DNA from: Antedon mediterranea
Lineage: Eukaryota > Echinodermata > Crinoidea > Comatulida > Antedonidae
Direction: 5' to 3'
Assembly: GCF_964355755.1 (NCBI RefSeq)
Contig: NC_092676.1
Coordinates: forward strand, 27,758,288-27,822,287
DNA: 64,000 bases
Each line of letters begins with the position of its first letter. Within the stretch, counting starts at the first letter, position 1. This document shows, in pieces, positions 33,812 through 45,261 of the stretch. Both the position numbers and the translations under genes were made by a program. The notes under the pieces are model-generated. The model was not told where the DNA came from, ran no database searches, and was given only the letters and a program-made list of their open reading frames with translations.

Positions 33812-34414
33812 TTAATAAGGTGGTAGGTATAACAATGATTTATAGATATAAATGATTTATGAAGGTGGTGTGGTGGTGGTAGGTATTGGGAGAAAAGATG
33901 GTGGAGGTTTAAAATCATGTGTTTTTAACAAAATAATTGGATATTTTTCATGAATGCTAAATATGAGTCTCCCTCTTTTCAGTCCACAATTGCTTGGTGG
34001 ACTGTAGCAATTTGGTTCTAAAAATAAATAAAAATTGTCAAATAAAGCTGAACGTGCAATATAACCATTAAATATCACTTTTTCCATTAGTAAATTCTAT
34101 ATTGAACAGCACATGATACAAAATAACCAATGAAATGGCAAGACAGTGTTATAACACAAAATAATTAACAAATGAAAATCTAATTACACAAGAGATTGAT
34201 AGATTAATGATTGATCATTACTAAATAAAACAATATTAAAATGAGACCAAATGAAATTTGCATTCCATGTGGTGAATGAATTATAATACAGAATTAGATT
34301 TCTAAAGACAAAGTAATTAAAGTAATTATTGAAACATTGTAAAATATTTACAATAAGGATTATATACTTTTTATATTACATATTTATCTTGGATTGTGAA
34401 TGACGACTGCCCTA
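33812..34414. other. Downstream flank of GXYLT
   Basis: 3' UTR and spacer. A plausible AATAAA poly(A) signal is at 34023-34028. No other gene is visible; the open frame at 33857-34087 on the minus strand has no family resemblance. Confidence 0.5.
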
Positions 34415-34485
34415 CTTAAGCTCTGTCTACGCTCAAACTTTATGTGTTAACAAAATGTGATGTCCCCATATATGGACATGATGAT
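34415..34485. mobile_element. MITE family A, left half (split by a LINE)
   Basis: 'taagctctgtctacgctcaa' through 'atatatggacatgatgat'. The family sequence breaks here at the LINE 5' end and resumes at about 37843. Confidence 0.85.
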
Positions 34486-37400
34486 CAAGCTGCAGCCATC
34501 ACGTTTTTCTTGTTCGCTCTTCGCTTTCTTCTTTTTTTTTGTGTGTTTTTTGTTCGTAGCCCCTTTTTTGATGTAATTTGATGATTTTTGATGTTAGTAA
34601 CTGTTCCCGATTGTGCTGTCTCGTTTTTATAGTCTTGTGAACTGTTTTTTACGTGTTATATACTCTCCGACCAACAATCTGCAACATAGGCTAGGCTACC
34701 CCGCTTCCGTTGGCCGCTACAATGTGCAAGCAGAATTCCACCGGCACTCGCTATGATGAGTTAACAACATCCGGAAGCGTGATCAGAGCTAGGCATAGGC
34801 CTAGAGGAAGGAGAGCAGGGCGGAAAGTACGGCGCATGATTCCAGTCATATTCAATGTTTTCCCGATTGAATCTAAACGGCCTCACATCATTTATAGAAC
34901 CCCTGTGAGAACTGTCATTCATATCGCTACTTCAACAAAGCAGGATAACAATAGGCTCACGATAGAGAAGAATATTAAGCAACAACATTTGCCTAATTTT
35001 TTAGTAACGAACGCCCAATCGCTGATCAATAAGCGTGATGAATTTCATCTGTTGATGAATAAGGAATCAGTTAATGTTGGTATAATTACTGAGAGCTGGT
35101 TTTCTACCACCCACCATCAAGACCAACTGGACATACCTGGTTATGCCTTATTCTCCAAATGTCGTGAAGACCGACGTGGGGGTGGAGTAGCAATCTACAG
35201 CAAAGATGGCCTCAATGCTCAAGAACTTAAGGTTGCAGCCCCCCCTGAGTTGGAGATTCTTTGGATCAAACTAAGAGGCACCAGACTACCTAGAGGACTA
35301 TCGCAAATTGTAGTGTGTGGTATATATATAGTCACAGATTCACCACATCAACAGTTATTGAAAGAACATCTAATCAACACAATTGATGAAATTCGCACAC
35401 GGTCCCCAGATACCGGATTTTGCATAGCTGGTGATTTCAACCGTATGGTAATTGGTGACATTCTTAAAGGCAACGATTTTCGTCAAATTGTTAAATTTAA
35501 CACGCGTAATAATGCTGTTCTTGATCTAATCATTACAAATATGGATGACACGTTTTATACAGCACCATCTGCATTAGCGCCTATTGGTATGAGCGATCAT
35601 GTGTGTGTACTATGGAAACCAAAGATCAGACCGCGACTCAACTCTACAAAGAACATAGTGGTTCGTCCATTTTATGAATCAAGAAAATGTGAGTTTGGAA
35701 GATGGTTATTAACACAGGATTGGCTTGAGGTGATCAATAGCGCTTCTACTCAAGACAAAATGGACGCTCTTTATAACATTTTGAACAGTGCAATAGATAA
35801 GTATTTTCCGACAAAAAAAGTAAAAATACACTGTGCTGATAGACCCTGGATAACTAATTGCATTAGAGACCTAATAGCTAAGAGGCAGACTGCTTTTGCT
35901 AGGGGGGACACAACACTTTTTAAGAAGTTACGAAATAAAGTAAAACGAGAAATTGAATTGGCCAAAACTAAGTATTTTTCAACTAGAATAAGACACCTAC
36001 GGCACAATGACCCACGAAAATGGCACTCGCAAATTAAAGATTTAACATCATCTAAAATGGGTCGAGATCTAAATATTAATGTTACAGACATATCCGCCTC
36101 TGATCACATAGGTATCGCTAATGCAATTAATTCCCAGTTTGCTAGCATTAATAATGACATACCCCCACTAGACTATTGTATTTTACCGGCATATTTGCCA
36201 TGTAACAGCCCTGCACCGCAAGTTAAAGAATGGGAGGTTTATAATAAGTTAAGAAAAACCAACCCGCATAAATCAGTAGGACCTGATAAAATACCACCCT
36301 TAATTCTTAAAGAGTTTGCCCTTGAGTTAAGTGAACCCCTCACTAATATTTTAAATTGCTCATTTAGGGAAGGAAGTCTCCCGACCCAATGGAAATCTGC
36401 TGTGACTGTTCCTATCCCCAAGGTACATCCACCAAAAATTGATAAGTTAAGACCTATCTCGTTAACATCTGCCTTTGCAAAAGTGGCAGAGCAATTTGTT
36501 TGTGAATGGGTGGTATCTGATATCCAGAATAAATTAGATGTAAGACAGTATGGCAATGTCAAAGGGGCATCAACTAGCCACTACTTAGTACGTCTAGTTC
36601 ATGATATGTGTGCTGCAGCTGAGGAGGCTCATAACATAGGGACGGTTGTCCTTACGGACTTCACTAAGGCCTTTGATCGAATTGAACACAACACCTTAAT
36701 CAATAAAATCATCGACATTGGAGTCCGTAGGTCTATCGTCCCTTGGATTTGTAGCTTCCTCAGCTGCAGAGAACAATGTGTAAAATATAACAACTCCCTA
36801 TCAAGTGCTATCACGTTAAAAGCTGGTGTCCCCCAGGGGACCAAACTTGGTCCCATTGCATTTCAAATCATGATCAATGATGCTGTTAAGGGTGCTAAAA
36901 CGAATGCTTTAAAATACGTTGATGACCTATCTGTTTATGAAAATCGTAAGATAACACAACCAGGTCACTTGCAGCATGATCTTAATGAGTTTCATGATTG
37001 GTGTAAAAGGAATATTATGGACCTGAACCCTGCTAAATGCCAGGCACTACAAATATGTTTTAGTAAAAGGAATATTCCTGAAAATAAAATTTATATCGGG
37101 GGTAACGAACTAGCATTTGTCACTCATGCTAAAATACTTGGAGTCACGTTACAAAATAACTTAAAATGGGATAAGCATATTGGGGATATTGTCCTCAAGG
37201 CTAATAGGAAGCTTTTTATTTTAAGGAGTCTAAAGAAATTTGGCTTCAACCCTGATGAACTATGCTCTGTCTACTGCGGGTATATTAGACCCCTCCTTGA
37301 ATATGCCGATGTTGTATGGCACCCCGGCTTAACCAAATCGCTTAGCAACTCTATAGAATCTGTCCAACGCAGAGCATGCCGTACCATATTGGGAAGGGAT

Positions 37401-37842
37401 TTTAGTTCGTATGACAAAGCTCTAAAGGTCTGTAACATCTCATCCCTTACTGATAGGAGAATAGCTCACAGTCTCAAATTTGCCAAGGGAATATCTCAGA
37501 CTGTTCATTCTGCCGATCTTTTACCGGTGACACGGTTTGAAAGTCATGGGAGGTTGCTCCGTAATAGTAATAACATTTCACAATTACCATCCAGAACCGC
37601 CCGTTTCAGTAACAGCCCAATCCCTTATTTTATCCGCCTGCTTAACGCCTGATTTTCACTCATTTTTGTATAATTTATTATTTTGTATGTTTCTATTTTG
37701 TATATTTTTATTGGTCTTGGTACATGCATGTAAAAGTTACCCACAATCTGGCCTTTGGCCACTAGTGGTAACTTGTGGCATGGTGGTGTCTAATGTTTTT
37801 TTTTTTGATGTTTTATATGAAATAAAAGAATAATAATAAATA
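34486..37842 (+). mobile_element. Non-LTR retrotransposon (CR1/L2-like), apparently intact
   Basis: About 3.36 kb: a 236-bp leader, one ORF (34722-37652), a short 3' UTR with AATAAA at 37821, and an 'aataataataaat' tail. It interrupts a family A MITE, which proves an insertion. No separate ORF1 is present, so it either lacks one or is slightly 5'-truncated. Confidence 0.85.
34722..37652 (+). CDS. LINE ORF: AP endonuclease plus reverse transcriptase
   Basis: A 976-aa protein for target-primed reverse transcription. Residues of about 90-300 form an exonuclease/endonuclease/phosphatase domain (TNAQSLINKRDEF, IITESWF, CIAGDFNRM, MSDHVCV). The reverse transcriptase occupies about 500-770: VGPDKIPP, KLRPISLTSAFAKVAEQ, LTDFTKAFDRIEH, GVPQGTKLGP and the catalytic KYVDDLSVY. 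The C-terminal part has SIESVQRRACRTILG. No stop or frameshift interrupts it, suggesting a recent insertion. The start is the first ATG of the frame (34722); only a TTG lies upstream at 34710. The domain order and lack of an RNase H suggest the CR1/L2/jockey group; the exact clade is not determined. Confidence 0.9.
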   Translation: MCKQNSTGTRYDELTTSGSVIRARHRPRGRRAGRKVRRMIPVIFNVFPIESKRPHIIYRTPVRTVIHIATSTKQDNNRLTIEKNIKQQHLPNFLVTNAQSLINKRDEFHLLMNKESVNVGIITESWFSTTHHQDQLDIPGYALFSKCREDRRGGGVAIYSKDGLNAQELKVAAPPELEILWIKLRGTRLPRGLSQIVVCGIYIVTDSPHQQLLKEHLINTIDEIRTRSPDTGFCIAGDFNRMVIGDILKGNDFRQIVKFNTRNNAVLDLIITNMDDTFYTAPSALAPIGMSDHVCVLWKPKIRPRLNSTKNIVVRPFYESRKCEFGRWLLTQDWLEVINSASTQDKMDALYNILNSAIDKYFPTKKVKIHCADRPWITNCIRDLIAKRQTAFARGDTTLFKKLRNKVKREIELAKTKYFSTRIRHLRHNDPRKWHSQIKDLTSSKMGRDLNINVTDISASDHIGIANAINSQFASINNDIPPLDYCILPAYLPCNSPAPQVKEWEVYNKLRKTNPHKSVGPDKIPPLILKEFALELSEPLTNILNCSFREGSLPTQWKSAVTVPIPKVHPPKIDKLRPISLTSAFAKVAEQFVCEWVVSDIQNKLDVRQYGNVKGASTSHYLVRLVHDMCAAAEEAHNIGTVVLTDFTKAFDRIEHNTLINKIIDIGVRRSIVPWICSFLSCREQCVKYNNSLSSAITLKAGVPQGTKLGPIAFQIMINDAVKGAKTNALKYVDDLSVYENRKITQPGHLQHDLNEFHDWCKRNIMDLNPAKCQALQICFSKRNIPENKIYIGGNELAFVTHAKILGVTLQNNLKWDKHIGDIVLKANRKLFILRSLKKFGFNPDELCSVYCGYIRPLLEYADVVWHPGLTKSLSNSIESVQRRACRTILGRDFSSYDKALKVCNISSLTDRRIAHSLKFAKGISQTVHSADLLPVTRFESHGRLLRNSNNISQLPSRTARFSNSPIPYFIRLLNA

Positions 37843-37926
37843 ATATCACTACCATAGTTGAGCATATCACTACCATATTTGGGCACATCACATGTTTTTT
37901 GTCAAAGTAGTTTGACATTGTATTCT
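37843..37926. mobile_element. MITE family A, right half (split by a LINE)
   Basis: Resumes 'atatcactaccatagttgag' and runs through 'tttttgtcaaagtagtttga'. Together with 34415-34485 it forms one element; about three bases ('gtc') of the family sequence are missing at the junction. Confidence 0.85.
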
Positions 37927-38123
37927 ATAAAATGTTTTTACACTTATTTTTATGTATAAAAATTTATTTATATTTTGCTAAAAGTGTGAATCTTCAATGT
38001 ATATATTATGTGGTGAAGGGGTGTGTGTGTTGCAAAAAAATTAACATTCCATTTGTATGTTATAAATATTGTTTAATACTTTGTTTATTGTTTTTTTTTA
38101 ACTTTGAATAAAAATGTATTGTG

Positions 38124-38277
38124 TTAAGCTCTGTCTACATTATCAATCTAGTTTGACAAAAAAAGTGTGATGTGCCTAAATATGGTAGTGATATACCCAA
38201 ATATGGTAGTGATATGTACATCATATCCTTATATATTTTTTTGTCACATAAAGTTTGATAGTGGAGACAGGGTTTTA
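38124..38277. mobile_element. MITE family A copy
   Basis: 'ttaagctctgtctacattatc' shortened form on the left, 'gatagtggagacagggttt' on the right; internal 'cccaaatatggtagtgatat' twice. Confidence 0.8.
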
Positions 38278-38650
38278 CGAGGAGTTTTGAATTTACCCTC
38301 AGTTGTCATTGAGGTCATTGAACGCCGCCGTTGACCTACGTACTCGCATTTTGTCATACAAAATGAATGCAAACATCTCATTGATGACTTGTCTTTAGTG
38401 AATAGTAGGTGTCCTCGGCATGCTAGTGTAAACAATTGCTTTCAGTCAACCAAGCTTTTAGATGTGAATATGTATAAGAAAATATAATGTAGTATTACGT
38501 AATAAATAAATTTGATTTATTATATGAAACGTAATAATTGTATTTGAGAATAAGAATAATAAATATTTATTAGACATGTTTCAGGGTTAGAAATGATGCA
38601 ACTTTATTATTAAAAGACATTAAAACAATGTATGTTTGTTTACCTTTTAT

Positions 38651-38773
38651 TGAAGCTCTGTCTACACTATCAAACTTTATGTGACATAAAAATGTGATAT
38701 GGACATGATGATGTCATATCACTACCATATTTTTGGATAAATCACTATAATATTTGGGCACATCACACTTTAC
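38651..38773. mobile_element. MITE family A copy, right end missing
   Basis: Left TIR 'gaagctctgtctacactatc', then 'atatggacatgatgatgtca'; stops at 'gggcacatcacacttt' without the right TIR. Confidence 0.8.
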
Positions 38774-39430
38774 ACATGTTGCACCGCAAGATTTCAATTG
38801 CTCAACTATAGAGGACGACAAACTGAAACACTGACTCGCTCGGGCTCGACTCACAAGCGAGTGGTGGCGCTGTTTTTATTTACGGTAAATGTCATACTTG
38901 TTATTACTTTGTTTAGTTCATATTTACAAGGACAGAGATAAGAAGAAGGGTACGTTAGGTAGTAGGATAGCCTGCACTATGTAGGCTTCTATTCTACAAC
39001 ACTGTATTAGCTTGTTGGGCGCTAAATTGTTGGAGGCTGCTTACATATTCTAGCGCCACTGTAGCTAGGCCTAGCTAGGCCCAGGCCTAACTAGTGAGGC
39101 CTATCTATCCCATCCTTCCAGGCGGTCAGTGTACGCATTCAACGCCATAAAACATCACTAATCACAGAGGGCGGTCTTCAGTTTTGGAATAAATTTTTAA
39201 AATAACATTTTATATTTATTATAGAGATAGTACAGTAGATTATTATGTCTAGATCTAGGCCTAGCATATATATATATATATAGGAATCGTGCCTAGATTC
39301 TTGGGCAAAATGAATCCTACTGTCTGCTGCTGGTTGCATATGGATGTATGCGAAATATTAATTTATGTGATTTTTTTTACATTTTTCTTCACTTAAAAAT
39401 TACAGAATGGTCGAGTTTAAGAAATGAAAA

Positions 39431-42400
39431 ATGCAGTGTGACGAGAACTGTATAGTTTTAGTCGACCGACTAGAATCGTCTTTATCATTAATCTCAGCCG
39501 ATTCGTCGTCAAACTTCCCAAGTAACAGTCAAAGCGGTATACTTGTAGACTACGAAAATGGATTTGTCATCACCAGTGCGGTACTCTTCTCATCCAAAAT
39601 CGATAAACAAAAGTTGGCAAATAATTTGATCAAATGTTCAAAAGATTTTGAAACAATTAAGATAACAGTTATCCTTCAAAACAAATGTTGTAAAAACGAT
39701 CAAAAAGAATTTATTTCTGTTGCGGGGAAGTTGATGTTAATATGGAGTTGCATGGAGTTTCAAAATGTTATGACGACACATTTTTCAGAAAGAGACGGCT
39801 GGCAATTTGAAAAATATCAGGAGAATGAGATTTTGAAAGAGAGGTCAAAAAATTCACTAATAGAACCAGTAAGCTTAAAGTCAGAATTTGAGGAAAATGA
39901 AAACATAAATTTACTGTTCTGGTTTGCTTTGATAAAACTAGACTATAATGAAAAAATAAAAAGGTAGGTAAAACATTTTCAAATTATAAAATGTTTCTAT
40001 AGGTCTTTGGCCTACCTCATTATTTATTTCTGTCTTTTCCATGATAACAATATTAGTATCAGTGGCAGTGACTTAAAATTGAAAATTGTCCATAGAAAGG
40101 CAAGCAAATAGAGAAAAAAATAAAATTGTATTTACTTTGTTTTAAAATTTTGTATGAAAGTTAAGCTCTGTCTGCACTATAAAACTAGTTTGACAAAAAA
40201 AGCATGATGTGCCCAAATATGGTAGTGATATAATGACCAAATAGGGTAGTGATATGAAATCATCATGTCCATATATGGACACATCACATTTTTTTGTCGC
40301 ATAAAGTTTGATAATGTAGACAGAGCTTTATTCACAAGGTCTTGTGGTATTATTTATTGTTTTAGGTTTGGGAACCAAGTAACACATTACTATCCATCGG
40401 TGAACCTTCGTCAGGGTGACGCCTTACTAGCGAGTGGTACACCGTTCGGTGCTCTCTGCCCACCAGTTTTCATGAACAGCGTGAGCATGGGAATTGTGTC
40501 GAATTTAGCCGGAAAGAAAAACACACTGATAATGACAGACGCCAGAGTGATGCCAGGTTCAGAGGGAGCAGGTGTGTATGTACTTCCACATGGGGATATA
40601 AACAAAAGGTTTGACAAAATATAATATTAACTAAATAAATTTATTAAAATTGACATATTTAAACTGAAATTCATAATGCTGTTTATTCAATTCGATAAAA
40701 AGATATATTACATAGGAGCCCGAAGGTTAAATTGCAAAATATACTACAATTATTTAGTTAAAAAACTTTTTTTAAATATTACAATACCATCAAAAGAATA
40801 CAAGAATACAACCAATCCAATAAAAAAATAGTTTAAATCTGGATAAAAGAGACGCACAAAAGCACAACAGGATAATAATAAAATAGAAAGTTGCACAGGA
40901 TTCACTGAACCACAAGGATAAAGACAGTACAAAAAACTGTAACAAAAAACAGATATGCACAAATCTATCTCCACTCCTTTGATATTATGTTTGTCGCTAA
41001 ACGTCTTGTGTAATTTCTAGAAAGCTCGCAGCAATGATTGTCAGTCCTGTATCTTGGAAATCTGATGAATGGATTGGTCTAACTCTTGCAGTCTCTATCT
41101 CCGCTCTTTTAGACTCGTTACAAACTCATCTACAGTTACCTCATAATTTGTTGATGCCTGCGGTTGATGCTGAAGTCAACCAAGGTATGATGTTTTCATT
41201 TAACTTTGAACCTCACATAATAATATACTTTCTGAATTAAACTGGTCTGCGGTATGTGTGTGGAACCATTGGTTTGAAAAACGGGTTAAACCAGCTCCTG
41301 AATATAAGTAAGGAAAGAGCTGAACCACAAGACCACAGTCCCACTTTGGTGGCAAAAAGTATCCTAAAAGTTTAATGTCTATAGCAAACAAATTGGGCAT
41401 AATATCTGTATATTGTGGCAACCCGAGGTCAGGCAATTATACAGAGAACATGTTTTACAATACAAGAGATGCCGAGTTGATAATTAAAGACAGAGCATAC
41501 ACAAAATGGCTTAGTTGTAAATTGTTATTTAATGTGTTATTCAATATAATTATAGTCAACATTACAATTACACTTCTTCCACCACCTTCTCTCTCCGCCT
41601 TCTCATCCTATACTTGCATCTTTCCTTCAAGATACCTTGGTCAATTTAAAATGCAATGCCAACATTTATTTTACTTCTAGCTTGCTGGACATCTGAAATT
41701 ATGAATGCTATCAACTCTGTGGTATATGTTCAGGTTGGATCAATATGGGGATCAGGGGTTATAATTGATGGGGTCAAAGGTTATGTATTGACCTGTCGTC
41801 ATGTAGTGAGGAGCAGTAAAAGAGGAGGTTGGTATTCCATTGTTTTATAAGTACAGTTTTTATAGTAAGAAAATAACTGGTTACTTTAATTTTTTTTAAA
41901 CATGAAAAATTCCAATAACCAGTTCATTAGCATTCTCAAATTAAAACTGTCAAAAACACCCAATTGATTAAATGAAACTCATTTTCTGGTTGTTATACTG
42001 GAGCTTTTGGCATCCACAATTCATTTGAAACTTTTTGTATTTTCAGTAAGAATATTCAGTCGGTACCCTAGCCCAAGGTGGCTAGCAGCTGATGTGGTCT
42101 TCTCTACCTGCCCTAGTTCCCCTCTAGATTTGGCTCTGCTCAAGCTACAGAATTGTCCAAAAGGCCTACCAGCGGTGAAGACCTCAACAGATGCCTCTAA
42201 AGGTATTTCTTCAATTTCAGAATACATTGTATATGATTCATTGGTACAGTTTTTGTATGTGGGCCTCATCAATTTTTAGTTAAATTCAATCCATTTAATT
42301 TTTCTTAACCATCACAACAAACAGAATCTTACTATGACATACAAATAGATCACATTTCTTTTTGTATATTTTATATCGTCATACATCAATACTATAATCA

Positions 42401-43894
42401 CATATTAACCAGATTTAAATTCTGTGCATATTAAATTAATTGATTGGGTTGCTTCACATAAAGACCATTAATAATAACTAAACGATTTTGCTTGTAAATT
42501 TCTAATTAATGAGGAAAACGTGTATCGTAGAAAATGATTTAGTATATATTACAGTAGAATAATTACCATTTCTGTTCCTCAATCTTGGCATCATAAAGCT
42601 TGGTTCCCACTAGAACGTAACGCAAGGACGTAAACGCAACGCAAGCGTTTTAACCAATGACAAGTGAAGTTATAGACAGTTAGCAATCAAAAGCGAATAA
42701 GCCATCGCTTGTGATTGGTCAGTTCACTTGCGTTGCGTTACGTCCTTGCGTTGCGTCGCTATGGGAACCACGCTTTACTAAGTCTATTGCAGTTACTGTA
42801 GTTAACTTTATTTACTGTTTTATGCAATTTTGTAATCATAAGCACCTCATAAACTTTATATTTTTTATTAACTACATTATAAACTACATAAAAAAAAATC
42901 ACTACATTACTGCAGTAACAAAATATAGTTACTGCAGTACTGTAACTGCAGTAGATTAAATTTTGACATGAAATTCTTTTTTTCTTTTTTTGGTGAAATT
43001 CTGTAATAGATATGTGTGATAATTCATAATTGATTATTATTGAAGTAAAGTTGTTTTTTTGTTGTTATTTATCAGGTCAGAGGGTGATTGCGGTCGGTCA
43101 CGCTCTGTTTAGTTTTGAGTTACAAAATCAGCCATCCGTTACATCAGGTGTCGTGTCAAACACTGTCACGTATAAAGATGAACTTGTTATGATACAGGTA
43201 AAAAGGAAATTATGATTTTAACCAATCAACTGAATTGATTTTAAACAGCAATCATGATTTTAACCAGTCAAAACTTTATTTTCAACCTAGTTTTGATAAA
43301 TTTCTAATTTATTTTATTTTTATTTATTTTCTTATTTTTTTGGAAGGATAACACTGTCCTTTATTTATTTTCAGTCTACGTGTGCTGTACATGGTGGTGC
43401 GAGTGGTGGCGCCCTACTATGTGCGGAAACGGGACAATTTATCGGCATCATTGCAAGTAATTCAAGAGACATTGAGAACAACGCATCATTTCCACATGTT
43501 AATTTTAGCATACCAACTGCTATGTTCTGGTTTCCTATTACATCTTATATAAGCAGCAAAGGTAAGTATATTACTATACAACTTTCTGTGTTGTGATAGC
43601 TTCCGTTACCACCCCAATTAAAAAAATTCCCTTTCTTATATTTTCTTTGCTTTTTCTAGAACAAAATATTATATTATATGGTGTATTTTTTTGCCTCTTG
43701 TATGTTTAGCACTTTTGTTCTCCATGACTCGTATTTTTTTTTGTTAAATACAAAAAATGCGCAATATTCGGATAAAAAATCTTTGATTACTTACAGACTC
43801 CAGTGTTCTTGAATCGTTAACAAAAACTGAAGTAGAAATAAAACACTTATGGCAACTTGATGCTTCAAAAATCAACATTATGAGTAAACTATGA
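39431..43894 (+). CDS. TYSND1-like peroxisomal serine protease, complete 8-exon gene
   Basis: Predicted peroxisomal trypsin-like protease that in vertebrates processes PTS1- and PTS2-carrying beta-oxidation enzymes. Exons: 39431-39963, 40366-40608, 41021-41184, 41681-41827, 42047-42202, 43076-43197, 43375-43561, 43797-43894. All phases agree, giving 549 aa, close to human TYSND1 (566). The N-terminal half contains the family's QGDALLASGTPFGA and MTDARVMPGSEGAGV segments. The C-terminal protease domain has a full triad: His354 in TCRHVV, Asp390 in SPLDLALLKL and Ser465 in GGASGGALL. The last three residues are SKL, the strongest type 1 peroxisomal signal. An 18-bp tandem repeat begins at the SKL/stop codons. 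Intron 1 holds a family A MITE ending 35 bases before exon 2. Confidence 0.93.
40161..40330. mobile_element. MITE family A copy
   Basis: 'ttaagctctgtctgcactat' to 'gataatgtagacagagcttt'. TYSND1 intron 1, ending 35 bases before exon 2, so it may overlap the branch-point region. Confidence 0.85.
42595..42777. mobile_element. MITE family B copy
   Basis: Well-preserved copy: 'aaagcttggttcccactaga' to 'ctatgggaaccacgcttta', with internal inverted 'ccaatgacaag' and 'cttgtgattggtca'. TYSND1 intron 5. Confidence 0.85.
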
Positions 43895-44022
43895 GGTCAA
43901 AGTTGACTATGAGGTCAAATTCGACAATGAGGTCAAATTCGACTATGTCAAACTAGACTATGAGGTCAAAGTTGACTATGATAAAGTTGATTATAAGATC
44001 AAAGTTAACTATGATTATGATT
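43888..44022. repeat. 18-bp tandem repeat starting at the TYSND1 stop codon
   Basis: About eight units of 'actatgaggtcaaagttg' with variants; the first unit supplies the final Leu codon and the TGA stop. Most units contain AGGTCA, a nuclear-receptor half-site, or a variant of it. Confidence 0.85.
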
Positions 44023-44382
44023 TTATCATCAGTGGAAACATTCACATTTGTTTAATTTCAATTTACAAAGAAAATTGTCTTGCTCTGAGAGATAAAATAA
44101 TGATAAAAACAAGTTACAAAAATACATTCACTTCTGATGATTTTTTTGTTTGAAACTGGACATATTATCAGGATTTTTACATTTTAGCAACACAGAATGC
44201 ATTAATTCAGTCATGGTGATGGAGATGGAATGGAGATAATTAATTTTTAATTAACAAATAATATATTGAATTATATGATCATTTTACGAGGAAATTTCCG
44301 GGTGATTAATTATATTTGTAAAGTGGATAAATTTCAGGTTATATATAATATATATAATTATGGAAACAGTTGTATAACATTT

Positions 44383-44466
44383 AAGCTAAGTTCCCACAAG
44401 AGAGCACAAGTAATGTGACCAATCACGATGAATTATTCAAACTCCCCATTGGTCAACATTCGATAA
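44383..44466. mobile_element. MITE family B, diverged partial copy
   Basis: 'taagctaagttcccacaaga', then 'gaccaatcacgatgaattat' and 'cattggtcaac', the family order, but with no right end. Confidence 0.5.
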
Positions 44467-45122
44467 AACAGCAAATAGTGATACTTGTAAGTTGACCTCG
44501 TCATCCAATTTTTAATATTTTTCGTTTATTTATTTTGTTTTTGGTGTAAATCTAAATTGAAAATGTAAGGTTAAATATTACCTTTCGTGCAATACAGCAT
44601 TTGATGACGAAAAAGCAACACGAATGAGTCGGAATTAATATAATAAATAAAGTATTTCACAGCAATTATAAACACATATACGTATTAAGTGATGGTGTGT
44701 CATTAAATCTGTTGGTAAGCTTTTTAATGTTGTCGTGCTTGTATCCCTGGAGTAACATTTTCGTACGATCCCACACTGTCTGTGCATGAGCAGCGGAGTA
44801 TTCAAACTAATGAGTCACTCTATCGACAGATTAAAAGCAAACGTTGTTTAGCTTCGATAATGCTTGACAGTTTATGGTAATTGTACCACGGAATAACGTG
44901 TGAAAACGTGCTAGAAATTACAAAGTTAAGAACGTGCTGGTATCTTTGGAGACGTTCCGTGCTATGATTTGGTAGTACGCAGTATATGAGTAGTTTAATT
45001 TTATTATAAACTATCGAATAAGCGGAGCATAAAATTTCTGAAATGCGTTGAAATACGCGCGCTGAAATACACTCCACCCAGGCCCATTCCCCCACCCATT
45101 CCTCAACCTCCCCCAGCGAATT

Positions 45123-45261
45123 CCACTAGGCGAATTTGTTCGCGCGAATCGAAGGCGTCAGCTAATACGCATGCGTAGAGAAAGATTTGGAAGATGTAAA
45201 CATGAATACACATGCGTACAAGCTGGCGCGTTCGATTCGCGCGAACAAATTCGCCTAGTGG
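45123..45261. mobile_element. Short TIR element with perfect 31-bp ends
   Basis: Positions 45123-45153 and 45231-45261 are exact inverted complements (outer bases 'ccactaggcgaatttgttcg'). The 77-bp interior is non-coding, with 'cgcatgcgta'/'catgcgtac' motifs. Likely a MITE or a fold-back element. Confidence 0.85.

Larger units (their letters stand above)
37927..39430. other. Upstream region of the TYSND1-like gene
   Basis: 1.5 kb without coding sequence that I can support. It contains two family A MITEs, a 'taggcctagctaggccc' cluster at 39060-39110 and a short (AT)n run near 39270. The TYSND1 promoter should lie here. Confidence 0.5.

Noticed and set aside
35771-36856. Three minus-strand frames of 75-107 codons
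   Set aside because: Antisense shadows of the LINE reverse-transcriptase ORF.
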